NCBI GenBank assembly: GCA_947627535.1
Contig: CANQWM010000001.1
Location: forward strand, 186,001 to 250,000
Origin: an uncultured Acetatifactor sp.
Lineage (GTDB): Bacteria > Bacillota > Clostridia > Lachnospirales > Lachnospiraceae
Reading direction: 5' to 3'
DNA length: 64,000 bases
This document shows positions 1 to 9,409 of this stretch, piece by piece; the stretch's first letter is position 1; every line of letters starts with the position of its first letter. Position numbers and translations under genes: made by a program. Under the pieces are notes generated by a model. It worked only from the letters and a program-made list of their open reading frames with translations. It was not told where the DNA came from and searched no databases.

Positions 1-1
1 T

Positions 2-709
2 CGGAACAATATCGTGGGAATAGACGCGGGAATGACGTTAAGGGACGCAGTGGGGGTCATGCTGGACGGGACCAACAGCCGCTATCCGGTCTTTGAGGAG
101 AATCTGGACCACATCATCGGTATTCTGCACTTTAAGGATGCCATGCGTTACTATGGGGACGAATCCAGAATGAACCGGCCGCTGCGGGAGCAGGAGGGGC
201 TTTTGCGGGAGCCTGTCTTTGTGCCGAAGACCAAAAATATCGACGAACTGTTCCGTGAGATGCAGGCCGGAAAGCTGCAGATGGTGATCGTTGTGGATGA
301 ATACGGCCAGACGGACGGCCTTGTCGCCATGGAGGACATTCTGGAGGAGATCGTCGGCAATATCCTGGATGAGTATGACGAGGACAGCGAACCCCTGATC
401 GAGGAGAAGGGGGAGGACGTTTATGTGGCGGAGGGAATGACGCGCCTGGAGGAACTGGAGGATCAGTTCGGCATCTCTTTTGAAAACGAGGAGTTCGAGA
501 CGCTGAACGGGTTTCTGATTTCCAGACTCGACAGGATCCCGGAGCCGGACGAGCAGTTTGACGTTGACTATGGAGGATACAATTTTAAGATCCTGAAGGT
601 GGAGAATAAGATGATCCAGCAGGTGCAGGTGACGAAGCTGCCCGGGGAACCGCAGGACGGGGACGGGGGCCGGAAGGAATCCGCCCTTGAAGAAACCGGC
701 CAGAAATGA
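2..709 (+). CDS. CorC/HlyC-family CBS-domain protein, 5' end outside the window
   Basis: The open frame runs in from the left edge, so the N-terminal membrane part (DUF21/CNNM-type in this family) is not visible. What remains is a CBS pair (roughly the first 125 residues, with IIGILHFKDAM and VVDEYGQTDGLVAMEDILEEIVG) followed by the small CorC_HlyC C-terminal domain (from about YVAEGMTRLEEL to the end). Family members are integral membrane proteins linked to Mg/Co transport or export; the hemolysin name is historical. The start is upstream, not at the internal GTG at 14, because the conserved lead-in RNNIVGIDAG is already in frame. The acidic, Gly-rich tail after about residue 212 is poorly conserved. 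Confidence 0.85.
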   Translation, partial: RNNIVGIDAGMTLRDAVGVMLDGTNSRYPVFEENLDHIIGILHFKDAMRYYGDESRMNRPLREQEGLLREPVFVPKTKNIDELFREMQAGKLQMVIVVDEYGQTDGLVAMEDILEEIVGNILDEYDEDSEPLIEEKGEDVYVAEGMTRLEELEDQFGISFENEEFETLNGFLISRLDRIPEPDEQFDVDYGGYNFKILKVENKMIQQVQVTKLPGEPQDGDGGRKESALEETGQK

Positions 710-715
710 TATGAT
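687..715 (+). promoter_or_regulatory. candidate promoter for yebC
   Basis: TTGAAG (687-692), a 17-bp spacer and TATGAT (710-715) sit 44 bp before the yebC start, overlapping the end of the upstream gene. Found by eye; matches are 4/6 and 5/6. Confidence 0.4.
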
Positions 716-758
716 AAAAGCTGCAAAAAGCAGACGTTAAAAACAGGGAGGACACATC

Positions 759-1487
759 ATGTCAGGACATTCCAAATTTGCGAACATAAAGCATAAAAAA
801 GAGAAAAACGACGCGGCAAAGGGCAAGATCTTTACCATTATCGGCCGTGAGATCGCGGTGGCGGTCAAGGAGGGAGGCCCGGACCCGAACAATAACTTTA
901 AGCTGGCCACTGTCATCGCCAAGGCGAAAGCCAACAATATGCCCAACGATACCATCGAGCGCGGGATCAAAAAGGCGGCCGGAGACGTGGGAAACGTAAA
1001 CTATGAGTATGTGACCTATGAGGGCTATGGCCCCAACGGCATCGCCATTATCGTAGACGCTCTCACCGACAACAAGAACCGGACGGCGGCAAACATCAGA
1101 AGCGCATTTACGAAGGGACAGGGAAATGTGGGAACGCCCGGATGCGTTTCCTTCATGTTTGACAAAAAGGGACAGATCATCATCGACAAGGAAGAGTGTG
1201 AGCTTGAGGCGGACGATCTGATGATGACGGCGCTGGATGCGGGCGCCGAGGATTTCAGCGAGGAAGAGGACAGCTATGAGGTGCTGACGGATCCCGACGG
1301 CTTTGAGGAGGTGCGCAGGGCGCTGGAGGAAGCGGACATCCCCATGCTCAGCGCGGAGGTTACCATGATACCCCAGAATTATGTGGAGCTGACGGATGAG
1401 ACCGCGGTAAAGAATCTGCAGAGGATCCTTGATATCCTGGAGGAGGACGACGACGTTCAGGCCGTGTATCATAACTGGGACGAGTAA
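759..1487 (+). CDS. yebC: YebC/PmpR family protein (TACO1 type)
   Basis: Family members were described as DNA-binding regulators and, more recently, as translation factors that help ribosomes through difficult stretches, like mitochondrial TACO1. The N-terminus [18 protein letters not shown] is the family hallmark, and the 242-aa length is typical. The middle has the conserved [11 protein letters not shown] and [11 protein letters not shown] blocks, and the C-terminal domain ends in [11 protein letters not shown] clear GGGAGGA ribosome site lies 8-10 bases before the ATG. The gene is 16 bp before a glycosyltransferase gene, but a shared function is not implied. Cytoplasmic. Confidence 0.95.
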   Translation: MSGHSKFANIKHKKEKNDAAKGKIFTIIGREIAVAVKEGGPDPNNNFKLATVIAKAKANNMPNDTIERGIKKAAGDVGNVNYEYVTYEGYGPNGIAIIVDALTDNKNRTAANIRSAFTKGQGNVGTPGCVSFMFDKKGQIIIDKEECELEADDLMMTALDAGAEDFSEEEDSYEVLTDPDGFEEVRRALEEADIPMLSAEVTMIPQNYVELTDETAVKNLQRILDILEEDDDVQAVYHNWDE

Positions 1488-1502
1488 GGGAAGGAAAGAG
1501 CA

Positions 1503-2483
1503 ATGGACAAGCTTGCGATTGTGGTGCCCTGCTATAACGAGGAGGAAGTATTAAAGATTGCCTCCCAGGCCCTCCGGGAGGTCCTCGGGGATCTGGCGGG
1601 CAAGGGGAAAATATCGGAGGAGAGCTTTATCCTGTTTGTAGACGACGGAAGCCGGGACCGTACCTGGGAGCTGATCGAGGAGGAGCATGCCGCTTATCCT
1701 GACCGGGTGTGCGGCGTAAAGCTTGCGGGCAATGTGGGGCATCAGTTCGCGCTGACGGCGGGACTGCTGACGGCGAAGGACATGTGCGACGTAACGGTTT
1801 CCATCGATGCGGATCTGCAGGATGACGTGGCCGTTATCGAAGAGATGATCGACAAGTTCCACGCAGGCTGTGACATCGTTTACGGCGTGAGAAGGGAACG
1901 AAAGACGGATACCTTTTTCAAGCGGACCACGGCGCAGGCCTTCTATAAGCTGATGAGCCTTATGGGTGTAAAGACGGTTTATAATCATGCCGATTTCAGG
2001 CTTATGTCAAAGCGCGCGGTGGAGGAATTTTCCAGGTACAAGGAAACCAATCTTTTTCTGCGGGGCATGATGCCGCTTTTGGGATATCAGACGGACAGCG
2101 TTTATTACGACCGCAGGGAGCGGGTTGCCGGTGAGTCAAAGTATCCGCTGAAGAAAATGCTGGCCCTGGCCTTTAACGGGATCTCCTCCTTCAGCGTAAA
2201 GCCCATCACCCTGATTCTGGGCCTTGGGGCGTTTATCATCGTCATGTCGTTTCTGGCGGCGGTCTATGCGCTGATCTCCTATTGTACCGGTCATGTTGTG
2301 CCGGGATGGACCTCGCTGATTTTGTCCATCTGGTTTTTGGGCGGCCTGCAGCTTCTGGCCATAGGACTGGTGGGGCAGTATATCGGAAAGATCTATATTG
2401 AAGTAAAGGGCAGACCGCGCTACAATATCGAGAAGGTTCTGGCAGGCGGGGGAGACGAAGAAAAAGAAGCGGAAGAAGCTTAG
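1503..2483 (+). CDS. GT2 glycosyltransferase, polyprenyl-phosphate type (GtrB/DPM1-like)
   Basis: The first 220 residues form a GT-A fold: start motif VVPCYNEEEVL, FVDDGSRDRT, and the metal-binding SIDADLQDD at about residues 100-108. Two membrane segments follow (about 232-262 and 269-293), then a basic and acidic tail. This layout (GT2 domain plus two C-terminal helices) is that of enzymes that load a sugar onto undecaprenyl phosphate, such as GtrB or ArnC. The sugar cannot be read from the sequence. The next gene, 12 bp away, is a polytopic membrane protein and is a plausible acceptor-side partner. Membrane-bound, active site in the cytoplasm. Confidence 0.85.
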   Translation: MDKLAIVVPCYNEEEVLKIASQALREVLGDLAGKGKISEESFILFVDDGSRDRTWELIEEEHAAYPDRVCGVKLAGNVGHQFALTAGLLTAKDMCDVTVSIDADLQDDVAVIEEMIDKFHAGCDIVYGVRRERKTDTFFKRTTAQAFYKLMSLMGVKTVYNHADFRLMSKRAVEEFSRYKETNLFLRGMMPLLGYQTDSVYYDRRERVAGESKYPLKKMLALAFNGISSFSVKPITLILGLGAFIIVMSFLAAVYALISYCTGHVVPGWTSLILSIWFLGGLQLLAIGLVGQYIGKIYIEVKGRPRYNIEKVLAGGGDEEKEAEEA

Positions 2484-2495
2484 GAAGATCCAAGG

Positions 2496-3965
2496 ATGAG
2501 CTGGAAAAAGAACGTGTTCGGCAACTTAATCTGGGTGGTCTATGCGCTGTGCACCGCGGCGGCTCTGGCAGGGGTAGCCGCGGCGGCGGTGAAGGATTTT
2601 GGCGGCAGTCTCCGGCTGGCGCCGGCTGCGGCCGTGCTGATGGCTGCGGCAGCGGCTGCCTGTGCGCTGCTGCTCTATCGGCTGCCCGCCCCGGGCCGGG
2701 GTGGCAGGCAGGGCGGCGTGAGCTTTTTTCTGGTGTGTGAGGCTGTCTTTGCGGCGGCCTTTCTTGCTTATGGGTTTTTTCGCCGGGGGGATCTTGCCGT
2801 GGGAATCACAGACGGCGGCGCGTATTACGAAGCGGCGATGGTGGCGGAGGGAAAACGGATCCCCTTTGCGGGCAACGGCGCGGAGTATGTGTATCTTCAG
2901 CTTCTGCACGCGGTCTTCCTGGTCCTGGGAAACAAGCTGGCCGCGGGAATCTGGCTGCAGGTGATCCTGCAGCTTCTGGCGGTCCTGATCCTGTATTTTG
3001 GGGTGAGAAGGCTGGCCGGGGTTCTGCCCGCCATGGTCATGCTGGTTTTTTTCATGTGTGTGGAGCCGGTGGTAAAGGGGGCTTTGGTCCTGTCTCCGGA
3101 GCCGCTGTTTCTTCTGTTGTTTGCCTGCGGTTTTGATATGCTGGCGGCATGCAGGGAAAACGGGTGCGGAGGCGGCGCGTACCTGACGGCAGGTCTTTGG
3201 ACCGGGCTGACGGGATATCTGGACGCCGCGGCTTTTCTGCTGGCGCCTGTGGGAATGGCGGTTGTGGCGGAGAAGCGGGAAGAAAAGACTGCCGTAAGGA
3301 AACGTCTCAGGGAAGCGGCCGGGTTTTTGACCGGCATTTTCTTAGGGCTCCTTTCCGGCGCGTTTTTAAACAGCCGGCTTTGGCACAGGCCGTTCCCGGC
3401 TGTGCTGCGCGAGTGGGCCGGCACCTATGTGCCGGGAGAGAGAAGGGGGCTGGCGGATATTCTTGAAAACGGACTGGTCTGGAAGGGGACGCTGGTCGTC
3501 CTGCTTTGCTTCGGCGTGGTCGGGTACTGGCGCCATAAGGAGAGAGAATCTCTCAGCGGCTGGGTGATTACCTTCTTTCTGGCTGTTGCGGCCTGGTATA
3601 CCGGTATTGCGGCGGCCCGGATCCCGGTATTTCTCTATCTGCTCTTTTTCCTCGCAGTGCTGGCGGGGGTGGGGGTCAGTTCCTGTCTGAAAGTGGGAGC
3701 TCTCCCGGAGAAAAAAACGGCGGGAACCGCTGCGTCGATCCGGAAGGAGACGGAGGGCGACGACCCGGGACAGGCCCAGTACAGGCCCGAACGATTTGCC
3801 CCGGAGGCGGGGCAGCCGCCTGAAAATCCGCCACGGTTTTTTGAAAATCCGCTGCCGCTGCCGAAACCGCATCGGAAAAAGGTGCTGGATTATGATGCGC
3901 AGACAAAGGCGGACGACGATTTTGACTATCCCGTGAGGGAAGACGACGATTTTGATATCAAATAA
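2496..3965 (+). CDS. polytopic membrane protein, possible GT-C-type glycosyltransferase or partner
   Basis: 489 aa with about ten hydrophobic segments up to about residue 400, then a hydrophilic tail rich in Pro, Glu and Asp that ends in repeated DDDFD (PVREDDDFDIK). No family motif is certain. The segment FRRGDLAVGITDGGAYYEAAMVAEG between early helices resembles the acidic first loop of GT-C enzymes. It is directly downstream of a polyprenyl-phosphate glycosyltransferase, as seen in GtrB-GtrC-like pairs, so transfer of a lipid-linked sugar outside the membrane is a reasonable inference. The start ATG has an AAGGAtG-like ribosome site. The function is not shown by the sequence alone. Confidence 0.7.
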   Translation: MSWKKNVFGNLIWVVYALCTAAALAGVAAAAVKDFGGSLRLAPAAAVLMAAAAAACALLLYRLPAPGRGGRQGGVSFFLVCEAVFAAAFLAYGFFRRGDLAVGITDGGAYYEAAMVAEGKRIPFAGNGAEYVYLQLLHAVFLVLGNKLAAGIWLQVILQLLAVLILYFGVRRLAGVLPAMVMLVFFMCVEPVVKGALVLSPEPLFLLLFACGFDMLAACRENGCGGGAYLTAGLWTGLTGYLDAAAFLLAPVGMAVVAEKREEKTAVRKRLREAAGFLTGIFLGLLSGAFLNSRLWHRPFPAVLREWAGTYVPGERRGLADILENGLVWKGTLVVLLCFGVVGYWRHKERESLSGWVITFFLAVAAWYTGIAAARIPVFLYLLFFLAVLAGVGVSSCLKVGALPEKKTAGTAASIRKETEGDDPGQAQYRPERFAPEAGQPPENPPRFFENPLPLPKPHRKKVLDYDAQTKADDDFDYPVREDDDFDIK

Positions 3966-3991
3966 GTATTTTTTTACAGGAACAGGCAATA

Positions 3992-4024
3992 CTGACAGGG
4001 AGCGCGCAATGCGCTCCCTGTCAG
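3992..4024 (+). repeat. perfect 14-bp inverted repeat between genes
   Basis: CTGACAGGGAGCGC (3992-4005) and its exact complement (4011-4024) flank a 5-nt loop. It lies between the membrane protein and tepA. No T-run follows on the + strand, and the T-run at 3969-3975 is on the wrong side for either strand, so it is not a standard terminator. It could act as an mRNA-stabilising or attenuating hairpin. Confidence 0.6.
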
Positions 4025-4115
4025 CGTCCGGGATCCGATCAGGCCGGAAACGCAGGCGCGCCAAAAGGCAGCGCAGGGCAGGGGGTTCAGAAAAACGGCG
4101 GACGGAGGAACGGAG

Positions 4116-4835
4116 ATGTCTGAGGAAAAGAAAGACGAAAAAATCGGGCAGGAGGAGCACCGGGACGAACGGATCGAAAAGACGGGTCAGGCGACGCTGG
4201 ACGAAAACGCGCAGTTTGACAGTATCCATCTGCTTTCCATCATCGGAGAGATAGAAGGACATGAGAATCTTTCCAATAATTCAAAAACCACAAAGTATGA
4301 ACATATTCTGCCCAGTCTGGCGGCCATTGAGGACAGCAGGGACATTCAGGGCGTGCTTGTCCTTTTGAACACCATGGGGGGCGACGTGGAGGCGGGGCTT
4401 GCCATCGCGGAGATGATCGCTTCCCTGAGCAAGCCCACGGTATCTCTGGTCCTGGGAGGCAGTCATTCCATCGGCGTCCCTATCGCGGTCAGCACGGACT
4501 ATTCTTTTATCGTCAACACCGGCACCATGGTGATCCATCCGGTCAGGATGAACGGAACGGTCATCGGCGTACCCCAGACCTTCGATTATTTTAAGCTGAT
4601 TCAGGACAGGATCACAGGCTTTGTCTGCAGCCACTGCAGGATCGGCAAGCAGCTGCTGGAACAGCTGATGACGGAGACGGGCGTCCTCACGAAGGACGTG
4701 GGTACTATACTGGTCGGAGAGGAGGCGGTGAAATACGGAATCATCAACGAGGTGGGAGGAATCGACAAAGCCATCGCAAAGCTCCATGAAATGATTGACA
4801 ACCCGGCGGGAAAAAAGGAACGGCGGAACGGATAA
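4116..4835 (+). CDS. tepA: ClpP-family serine protease homologue, TepA type
   Basis: 239-aa member of the ClpP/crotonase fold. GGSHSIGVP carries the likely nucleophile Ser118 and [10 protein letters not shown] the likely His141, in the spacing seen in ClpP and in Bacillus TepA. The N-terminal 35 residues are charged and unlike true ClpP. In Bacillus, tepA lies next to spoIIIE and was linked to protein translocation; the same order is seen here, with ftsK/spoIIIE 77 bp downstream, and that context favours TepA over a second ClpP. GGAGG-like ribosome site before the ATG. No signal peptide. Confidence 0.85.
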   Translation: MSEEKKDEKIGQEEHRDERIEKTGQATLDENAQFDSIHLLSIIGEIEGHENLSNNSKTTKYEHILPSLAAIEDSRDIQGVLVLLNTMGGDVEAGLAIAEMIASLSKPTVSLVLGGSHSIGVPIAVSTDYSFIVNTGTMVIHPVRMNGTVIGVPQTFDYFKLIQDRITGFVCSHCRIGKQLLEQLMTETGVLTKDVGTILVGEEAVKYGIINEVGGIDKAIAKLHEMIDNPAGKKERRNG

Positions 4836-4844
4836 AAAAGAAAG

Positions 4845-4873
4845 ATGACAAGTCCGCAGAAAAATGTTATACT
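4845..4873 (+). promoter_or_regulatory. candidate promoter for ftsK
   Basis: ATGACA (4845-4850), a 17-bp spacer and TATACT (4868-4873), 40 bp before the ftsK start codon. Confidence 0.45.
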
Positions 4874-4912
4874 TATAACAATGTTGAGATCAGGCAAGCG
4901 AGGTATGACAAG

Positions 4913-7654
4913 ATGGCGGCATCTTCCGGAAGAAAAGCATCTTCTTCCCATTCAAATAAAAGAAGCGCAGGTTCCGCGGCCCCAAGGACGGGTTCACGGG
5001 GCGCGGCCGGCGGCAGGGGCACAGGAAGGAAGGCGGTGCCCGACGAGCAGCAGCTTGAGCGGGACAGCGCCCTGTTTCATGAGATCGGGCTGATCGTCCT
5101 GTTTGTGGTCATGCTGATCCTTTTTTTCTGTAACTTTGGAATCATCGGCCCGGTGGGCAACGCTGTCAGCGGCTTTTTGTTCGGACTGTTCGGGTTTACG
5201 GCATATGTAGTGCCGATCCTGCTGTTTCTGGCGGCGGCGTTCTGGTATGCCAACGCGGGCAATCCAAGCGCCCTGCGAAAGCTGATCGCGGGGATTGTAC
5301 TCTTTGTGATGGCGGGCGTGGTGTGTGATCTGGTGGCCGGCAGCACTTCCGACCTGACAAAGTATGATGTGAAGGCGATCTATGAGAGCTGCCGCGACGG
5401 CAGAAACGGCGGCGGTGTGCTGGCGGGGAGTGTCTGCTATCTGGCGCAGCATTATCTTGAGACGTTTGGCGCGGTGCTGGTGGTATTGCTCTGCAGCGTG
5501 GTAAGTCTGATCCTCCTGACGGAGAAATCCCTTCTTGCGGGGATGAAAAACGGCGGCAGCCGTATGCGGGAGCTGTCGCGTGAGGATGCGGTAAGACGAA
5601 GGGAAAATGCGGCGGTGCGCCGCAGGGAGCAGGAAGAGCTCCGGGCCAGGAGAGAGGAAGAGCGTCGTCTGAAGGCGGAGGAGAAAGAAAACGAAAAGAT
5701 CCTCAGAATGGAGAAGAAGGTATCGGGCGTCATGCTGGATACCACCATTGTGAGGCAGGAAGAGAGCATCCACAGAGACGATGTTCATGAGATTACATAT
5801 AACAGGGAGCAGGAAGCAGCCGAAGATTCCCAGGAAGGCTCTGTGCCCGTATTTGATTTTGAAAAGGTGCGGATCAGGAGTATGCACCAGATCACACCGG
5901 AGGATTCCGCGCCCGAACCGGAGGAAGCGCAGGGAGAACCGGAGAAACTGCAGGAGGAACCGCAGGGAGAACCGGAGGAGGCGGCGCCTGCCGCGTTCCG
6001 CGCGCCAGAGCCCTTTGTGCCTTTGGGGGCAGAGTGGGAGGAGCTGTCGAGACAGTCTATCCGCGTACATAAGGAAGGAAGGGAAGAGCCCGCGCCCGTG
6101 GAGCAGGAAAAGGCCGCGCCGCCCGCTCCCGCAGCCGACCTTCGGAAGGATATGACGCAGGCGGAGAAAAAAATTCCGAAAAAGTATATGTTTCCGCCTC
6201 TGTCCAGGCTGCAGAAGGGCGCGACGGCCACAGGGGATTCCACAAAGGAGCTGAAGGATACGGCGCTGCGCCTGCAGCAGACGCTGAACACCTTCGGCGT
6301 CAGGGTGACAATCACGGATATCAGCCAGGGTCCCAGCGTCACGCGGTATGAGCTGCAGCCGGAGCAGGGCGTGAAGGTGTCAAAGATCGTGGGACTGGCG
6401 GACGATATCAAGCTGAATCTTGCCGCCACGGATATCCGGATCGAGGCGCCCATACCGGGCAAGGCCGCTATCGGGATCGAAGTCCCCAACCGGGAGAATA
6501 TGCCCGTGGCGCTGAGGGATCTGCTGGAAAGCCCGGAATTTCGTGATTTTCCTTCCAATATCGCCTTTGCGGTGGGAAAGGACATCGCCGGGAAGGTGGT
6601 GGTGGCGGACATCGCCAAGATGCCCCACATGCTGATCGCGGGGGCGACGGGCTCCGGAAAAAGCGTCTGTATCAATACGCTGATTATGAGTATTCTGTAT
6701 AAAGCGCACCCCGACGATGTGAAGCTGATCATGGTGGACCCGAAGGTGGTGGAGCTAAGCGTTTACAACGGGATTCCGCATCTTCTGATCCCTGTGGTGA
6801 CGGATCCGAAAAAGGCTTCCGCGGCGCTGCACTGGGGCGTGACGGAGATGGAGGACCGCTACCGGAAATTTGCCGATTTTAATGTGAGAGACTTAAAGGG
6901 CTATAACAAAAAGGTGGAGGCCATGCAGGAGAGCGGCACGCCGGACGCGCCCGCAAAGCTGCCTCAGATCGTGATCATTGTGGACGAGCTTGCGGACCTG
7001 ATGATGGTGTGTCCCGGGGAGGTGGAGGAATCCATCTGCCGCCTGGCCCAGCTTGCCAGAGCGGCGGGGATCCATCTTATCATCGCGACGCAGCGGCCCA
7101 GCGTGGATGTAATCACCGGCCTGATCAAGGCCAATATGCCAAGCCGTGTGGCCTTCTCCGTGTCCAGCGGCGTGGATTCCAGAACGATTCTGGACATGAA
7201 CGGGGCGGAAAAGCTGCTGGGCAAGGGAGACATGCTCTTTTATCCTCAGGGGTACTCCAAGCCTGCCCGGATCCAGGGCGCGTTCGTGTCGGACAAGGAG
7301 GTCTCCGACGTGGTGGATTTCCTGAAGAATCAGACGCTGGGGAATGTGTATGCGGAGGATGTGGAAGAGAAGATCAAGAGCATGGGAAGCGGGGCCGGCG
7401 GCAGCGGATCCGGCGGCGGTTCAGAGTCCGAATTGGACGAGCTGTTCGAGAGGGCGGGCCGTATTATCATCGAACAGGACAAGGCTTCCATCGGTATGCT
7501 CCAGAGAGCGTTTAAGATCGGCTTCAACCGGGCCGCCAGGATCATGGATCAGCTCAGCGAGTATGAGGTGGTGAGCGAGGGCGAGGGGACAAAGTCCAGG
7601 AAGGTTCTCATGAGCATCGAACAGTTCGAGCAGCTTGTGGAAGAAATGGTGTAA
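4913..7654 (+). CDS. ftsK: DNA translocase FtsK/SpoIIIE
   Basis: This septal ATP-driven motor moves chromosomal DNA during division or into the forespore. 913 aa. After a basic N-terminus come four membrane segments (about 58-190), then a coiled, charged linker with short repeats of acidic [13 protein letters not shown] type (about 330-360). The alpha/beta motor domains follow, with Walker A GATGSGKS at about 577-584 and Walker [15 protein letters not shown]. The Gly/Ser-rich stretch [20 protein letters not shown] leads into the winged-helix gamma domain ([11 protein letters not shown]) that reads polar DNA signals. Full length, with no missing motif. Start chosen for the GAGG site 8 bases upstream. 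Confidence 0.95.
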   Translation: MAASSGRKASSSHSNKRSAGSAAPRTGSRGAAGGRGTGRKAVPDEQQLERDSALFHEIGLIVLFVVMLILFFCNFGIIGPVGNAVSGFLFGLFGFTAYVVPILLFLAAAFWYANAGNPSALRKLIAGIVLFVMAGVVCDLVAGSTSDLTKYDVKAIYESCRDGRNGGGVLAGSVCYLAQHYLETFGAVLVVLLCSVVSLILLTEKSLLAGMKNGGSRMRELSREDAVRRRENAAVRRREQEELRARREEERRLKAEEKENEKILRMEKKVSGVMLDTTIVRQEESIHRDDVHEITYNREQEAAEDSQEGSVPVFDFEKVRIRSMHQITPEDSAPEPEEAQGEPEKLQEEPQGEPEEAAPAAFRAPEPFVPLGAEWEELSRQSIRVHKEGREEPAPVEQEKAAPPAPAADLRKDMTQAEKKIPKKYMFPPLSRLQKGATATGDSTKELKDTALRLQQTLNTFGVRVTITDISQGPSVTRYELQPEQGVKVSKIVGLADDIKLNLAATDIRIEAPIPGKAAIGIEVPNRENMPVALRDLLESPEFRDFPSNIAFAVGKDIAGKVVVADIAKMPHMLIAGATGSGKSVCINTLIMSILYKAHPDDVKLIMVDPKVVELSVYNGIPHLLIPVVTDPKKASAALHWGVTEMEDRYRKFADFNVRDLKGYNKKVEAMQESGTPDAPAKLPQIVIIVDELADLMMVCPGEVEESICRLAQLARAAGIHLIIATQRPSVDVITGLIKANMPSRVAFSVSSGVDSRTILDMNGAEKLLGKGDMLFYPQGYSKPARIQGAFVSDKEVSDVVDFLKNQTLGNVYAEDVEEKIKSMGSGAGGSGSGGGSESELDELFERAGRIIIEQDKASIGMLQRAFKIGFNRAARIMDQLSEYEVVSEGEGTKSRKVLMSIEQFEQLVEEMV

Positions 7655-7702
7655 TGCCTGGGGAAGGGGCCGTACATTTTTGTAGAATGAAGGAGAAGCA
7701 AG

Positions 7703-9373
7703 GTGAAAACGGATATTGAAATCGCGCAGGAGGCGGTGCTTGAGCCTATTGTAAAGGTGGCGGACCGGCTGGGCGTCGGGGAGGATTCCCTTGAGTGTTA
7801 TGGAAAATATAAAGCAAAGCTGACGGAGGAGTTCCTGGAGAGTATTCAGGAGAGACCGGACGGAAAATTGATCCTGGTCACGGCGATCAACCCTACTCCG
7901 GCGGGAGAGGGAAAGACGACGACCAGCGTTGGTCTTGGCCAGGCCTTTGGAAGGCTTGGAAAGAAGGCAGTCGTCGCCCTGAGGGAGCCGTCCTTAGGGC
8001 CCTGCTTCGGGATCAAGGGCGGCGCGGCCGGCGGCGGCTACGCCCAGGTAGTTCCCATGGAGGATCTGAATCTTCACTTTACGGGAGATTTTCATGCCGT
8101 TACCTCCGCCAACAACCTGCTGGCGGCGCTGCTGGACAACCACATCCAGCAGGGGAACGGGCTGCAGATCGATACCCGCCAGATCGTCTGGAAGCGCTGT
8201 GAGGATATGAATGACAGGGCGCTCAGGAATATTGTGGTAGGGCTTGGCAGCAAGACGGACGGTTTTGTCCGGGAGGATCATTTCGTGATCACGGTGGCCA
8301 GTGAAATCATGGCGGTCCTGTGCCTGGCCGAGGACATGAAGGATCTGAAGGAACGCCTTTCCAGGATCATCGTTGCGTATAATTACGACGGCGACCCGGT
8401 GACAGCGGGAGATCTTAACGCCGTGGGCGCCATGGCCGCTCTGCTGAAGGATGCCATGAAGCCAAATCTGATCCAGACTCTGGAGCACACGCCGGCGCTG
8501 GTGCACGGCGGGCCCTTTGCCAATATCGCCCATGGCTGCAACTCCGTCCGGGCCACCAGGACCGCGCTGAAGCTGGCGGATTACTGCATCACGGAGGCGG
8601 GGTTCGGCGCTGATCTGGGCGCGGAAAAGTTCTTTGACATCAAATGCAGGGCGGCGGGGCTTAAGCCTGACGCGGCGGTGCTTGTGGCTACTGTCAGGGC
8701 GTTAAAATACAATGGCGGCGCGGATAAGGCGGATCTGGCAAGGGAAAACCTGGACGCTTTGGAGAAGGGGATCGCAAATCTTGGGAAGCACATTGAAAAT
8801 ATCCAGCAATACGGCGTCCCCGTGGTTGTAACGCTGAATTCTTTTGTGACGGACACGCCGGCGGAGGTGGCCTTTGTCCGGGAATTCTGCGAGGCAAGAA
8901 GCTGTGAGTTCGCCCTTTCCCAGGTATGGGAAAAGGGAGGGGAAGGCGGGATCGCCCTGGCGGAAAAGGTGCTTGAGACGCTGGAGAAGAAAGAAAGTCA
9001 TTTTCGTCTTTTATATGAGGATGAGATATCTCTGGCTGAAAAGATCAGGACTGTGGCGGTCAGGATTTACGGAGCGGGAAGCGTCAGCTTTTCCGCGGCA
9101 GCCCGGCGCCAGCTGGAACGTCTGGAGAAAATGGGCTTTGGAAACCTGCCGGTGTGCATGGCAAAGAACCAGTATTCGTTATCGGATGACCCGAAGCTTT
9201 TGGGGCGTCCGGAAGGGTTTGAGCTGACTGTGCGGGAGGTTTATGTGTCGGCCGGGGCCGGATTTGTGGTGGCGCTTACGGGAGACGTGGTGACGATGCC
9301 GGGGCTTCCGAAACAGCCGGCAGCTTTCAGGATCGACGTGGATGAAAAAGGCGTGATCACCGGTCTGTTCTGA
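7703..9373 (+). CDS. fhs: formate-tetrahydrofolate ligase
   Basis: Makes 10-formyl-THF from formate, THF and ATP, feeding purine and one-carbon metabolism; in acetogens it is the first step of the methyl branch of the Wood-Ljungdahl pathway. 556 aa, the usual length. The nucleotide-binding motif [16 protein letters not shown] is at about residues 66-81, and the conserved [25 protein letters not shown] region follows. The GTG start is supported by AAGGAG 7 bases upstream. Other folate genes in the window are a 5-formyl-THF cyclo-ligase (34332) and thyX (36273). No other Wood-Ljungdahl gene is seen here. Confidence 0.96.
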   Translation: MKTDIEIAQEAVLEPIVKVADRLGVGEDSLECYGKYKAKLTEEFLESIQERPDGKLILVTAINPTPAGEGKTTTSVGLGQAFGRLGKKAVVALREPSLGPCFGIKGGAAGGGYAQVVPMEDLNLHFTGDFHAVTSANNLLAALLDNHIQQGNGLQIDTRQIVWKRCEDMNDRALRNIVVGLGSKTDGFVREDHFVITVASEIMAVLCLAEDMKDLKERLSRIIVAYNYDGDPVTAGDLNAVGAMAALLKDAMKPNLIQTLEHTPALVHGGPFANIAHGCNSVRATRTALKLADYCITEAGFGADLGAEKFFDIKCRAAGLKPDAAVLVATVRALKYNGGADKADLARENLDALEKGIANLGKHIENIQQYGVPVVVTLNSFVTDTPAEVAFVREFCEARSCEFALSQVWEKGGEGGIALAEKVLETLEKKESHFRLLYEDEISLAEKIRTVAVRIYGAGSVSFSAAARRQLERLEKMGFGNLPVCMAKNQYSLSDDPKLLGRPEGFELTVREVYVSAGAGFVVALTGDVVTMPGLPKQPAAFRIDVDEKGVITGLF

Positions 9374-9409
9374 CGGTAGGATGTTATTTTCTGACGAGAG
9401 GAACTGTCT

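Noticed and set aside
762..1472. 236-codon open frame on the - strand opposite yebC
   Set aside because: Mirror of a well-supported gene in GC-rich sequence; no ribosome site or family resemblance.
3366..4262. Long - strand open frame across the end of the membrane-protein gene and the start of tepA
   Set aside because: Arg/Leu/Phe-rich translation typical of antisense frames; both + genes are better supported.
4994..6070. 358-codon open frame opposite ftsK
   Set aside because: Antisense shadow of a highly conserved gene.
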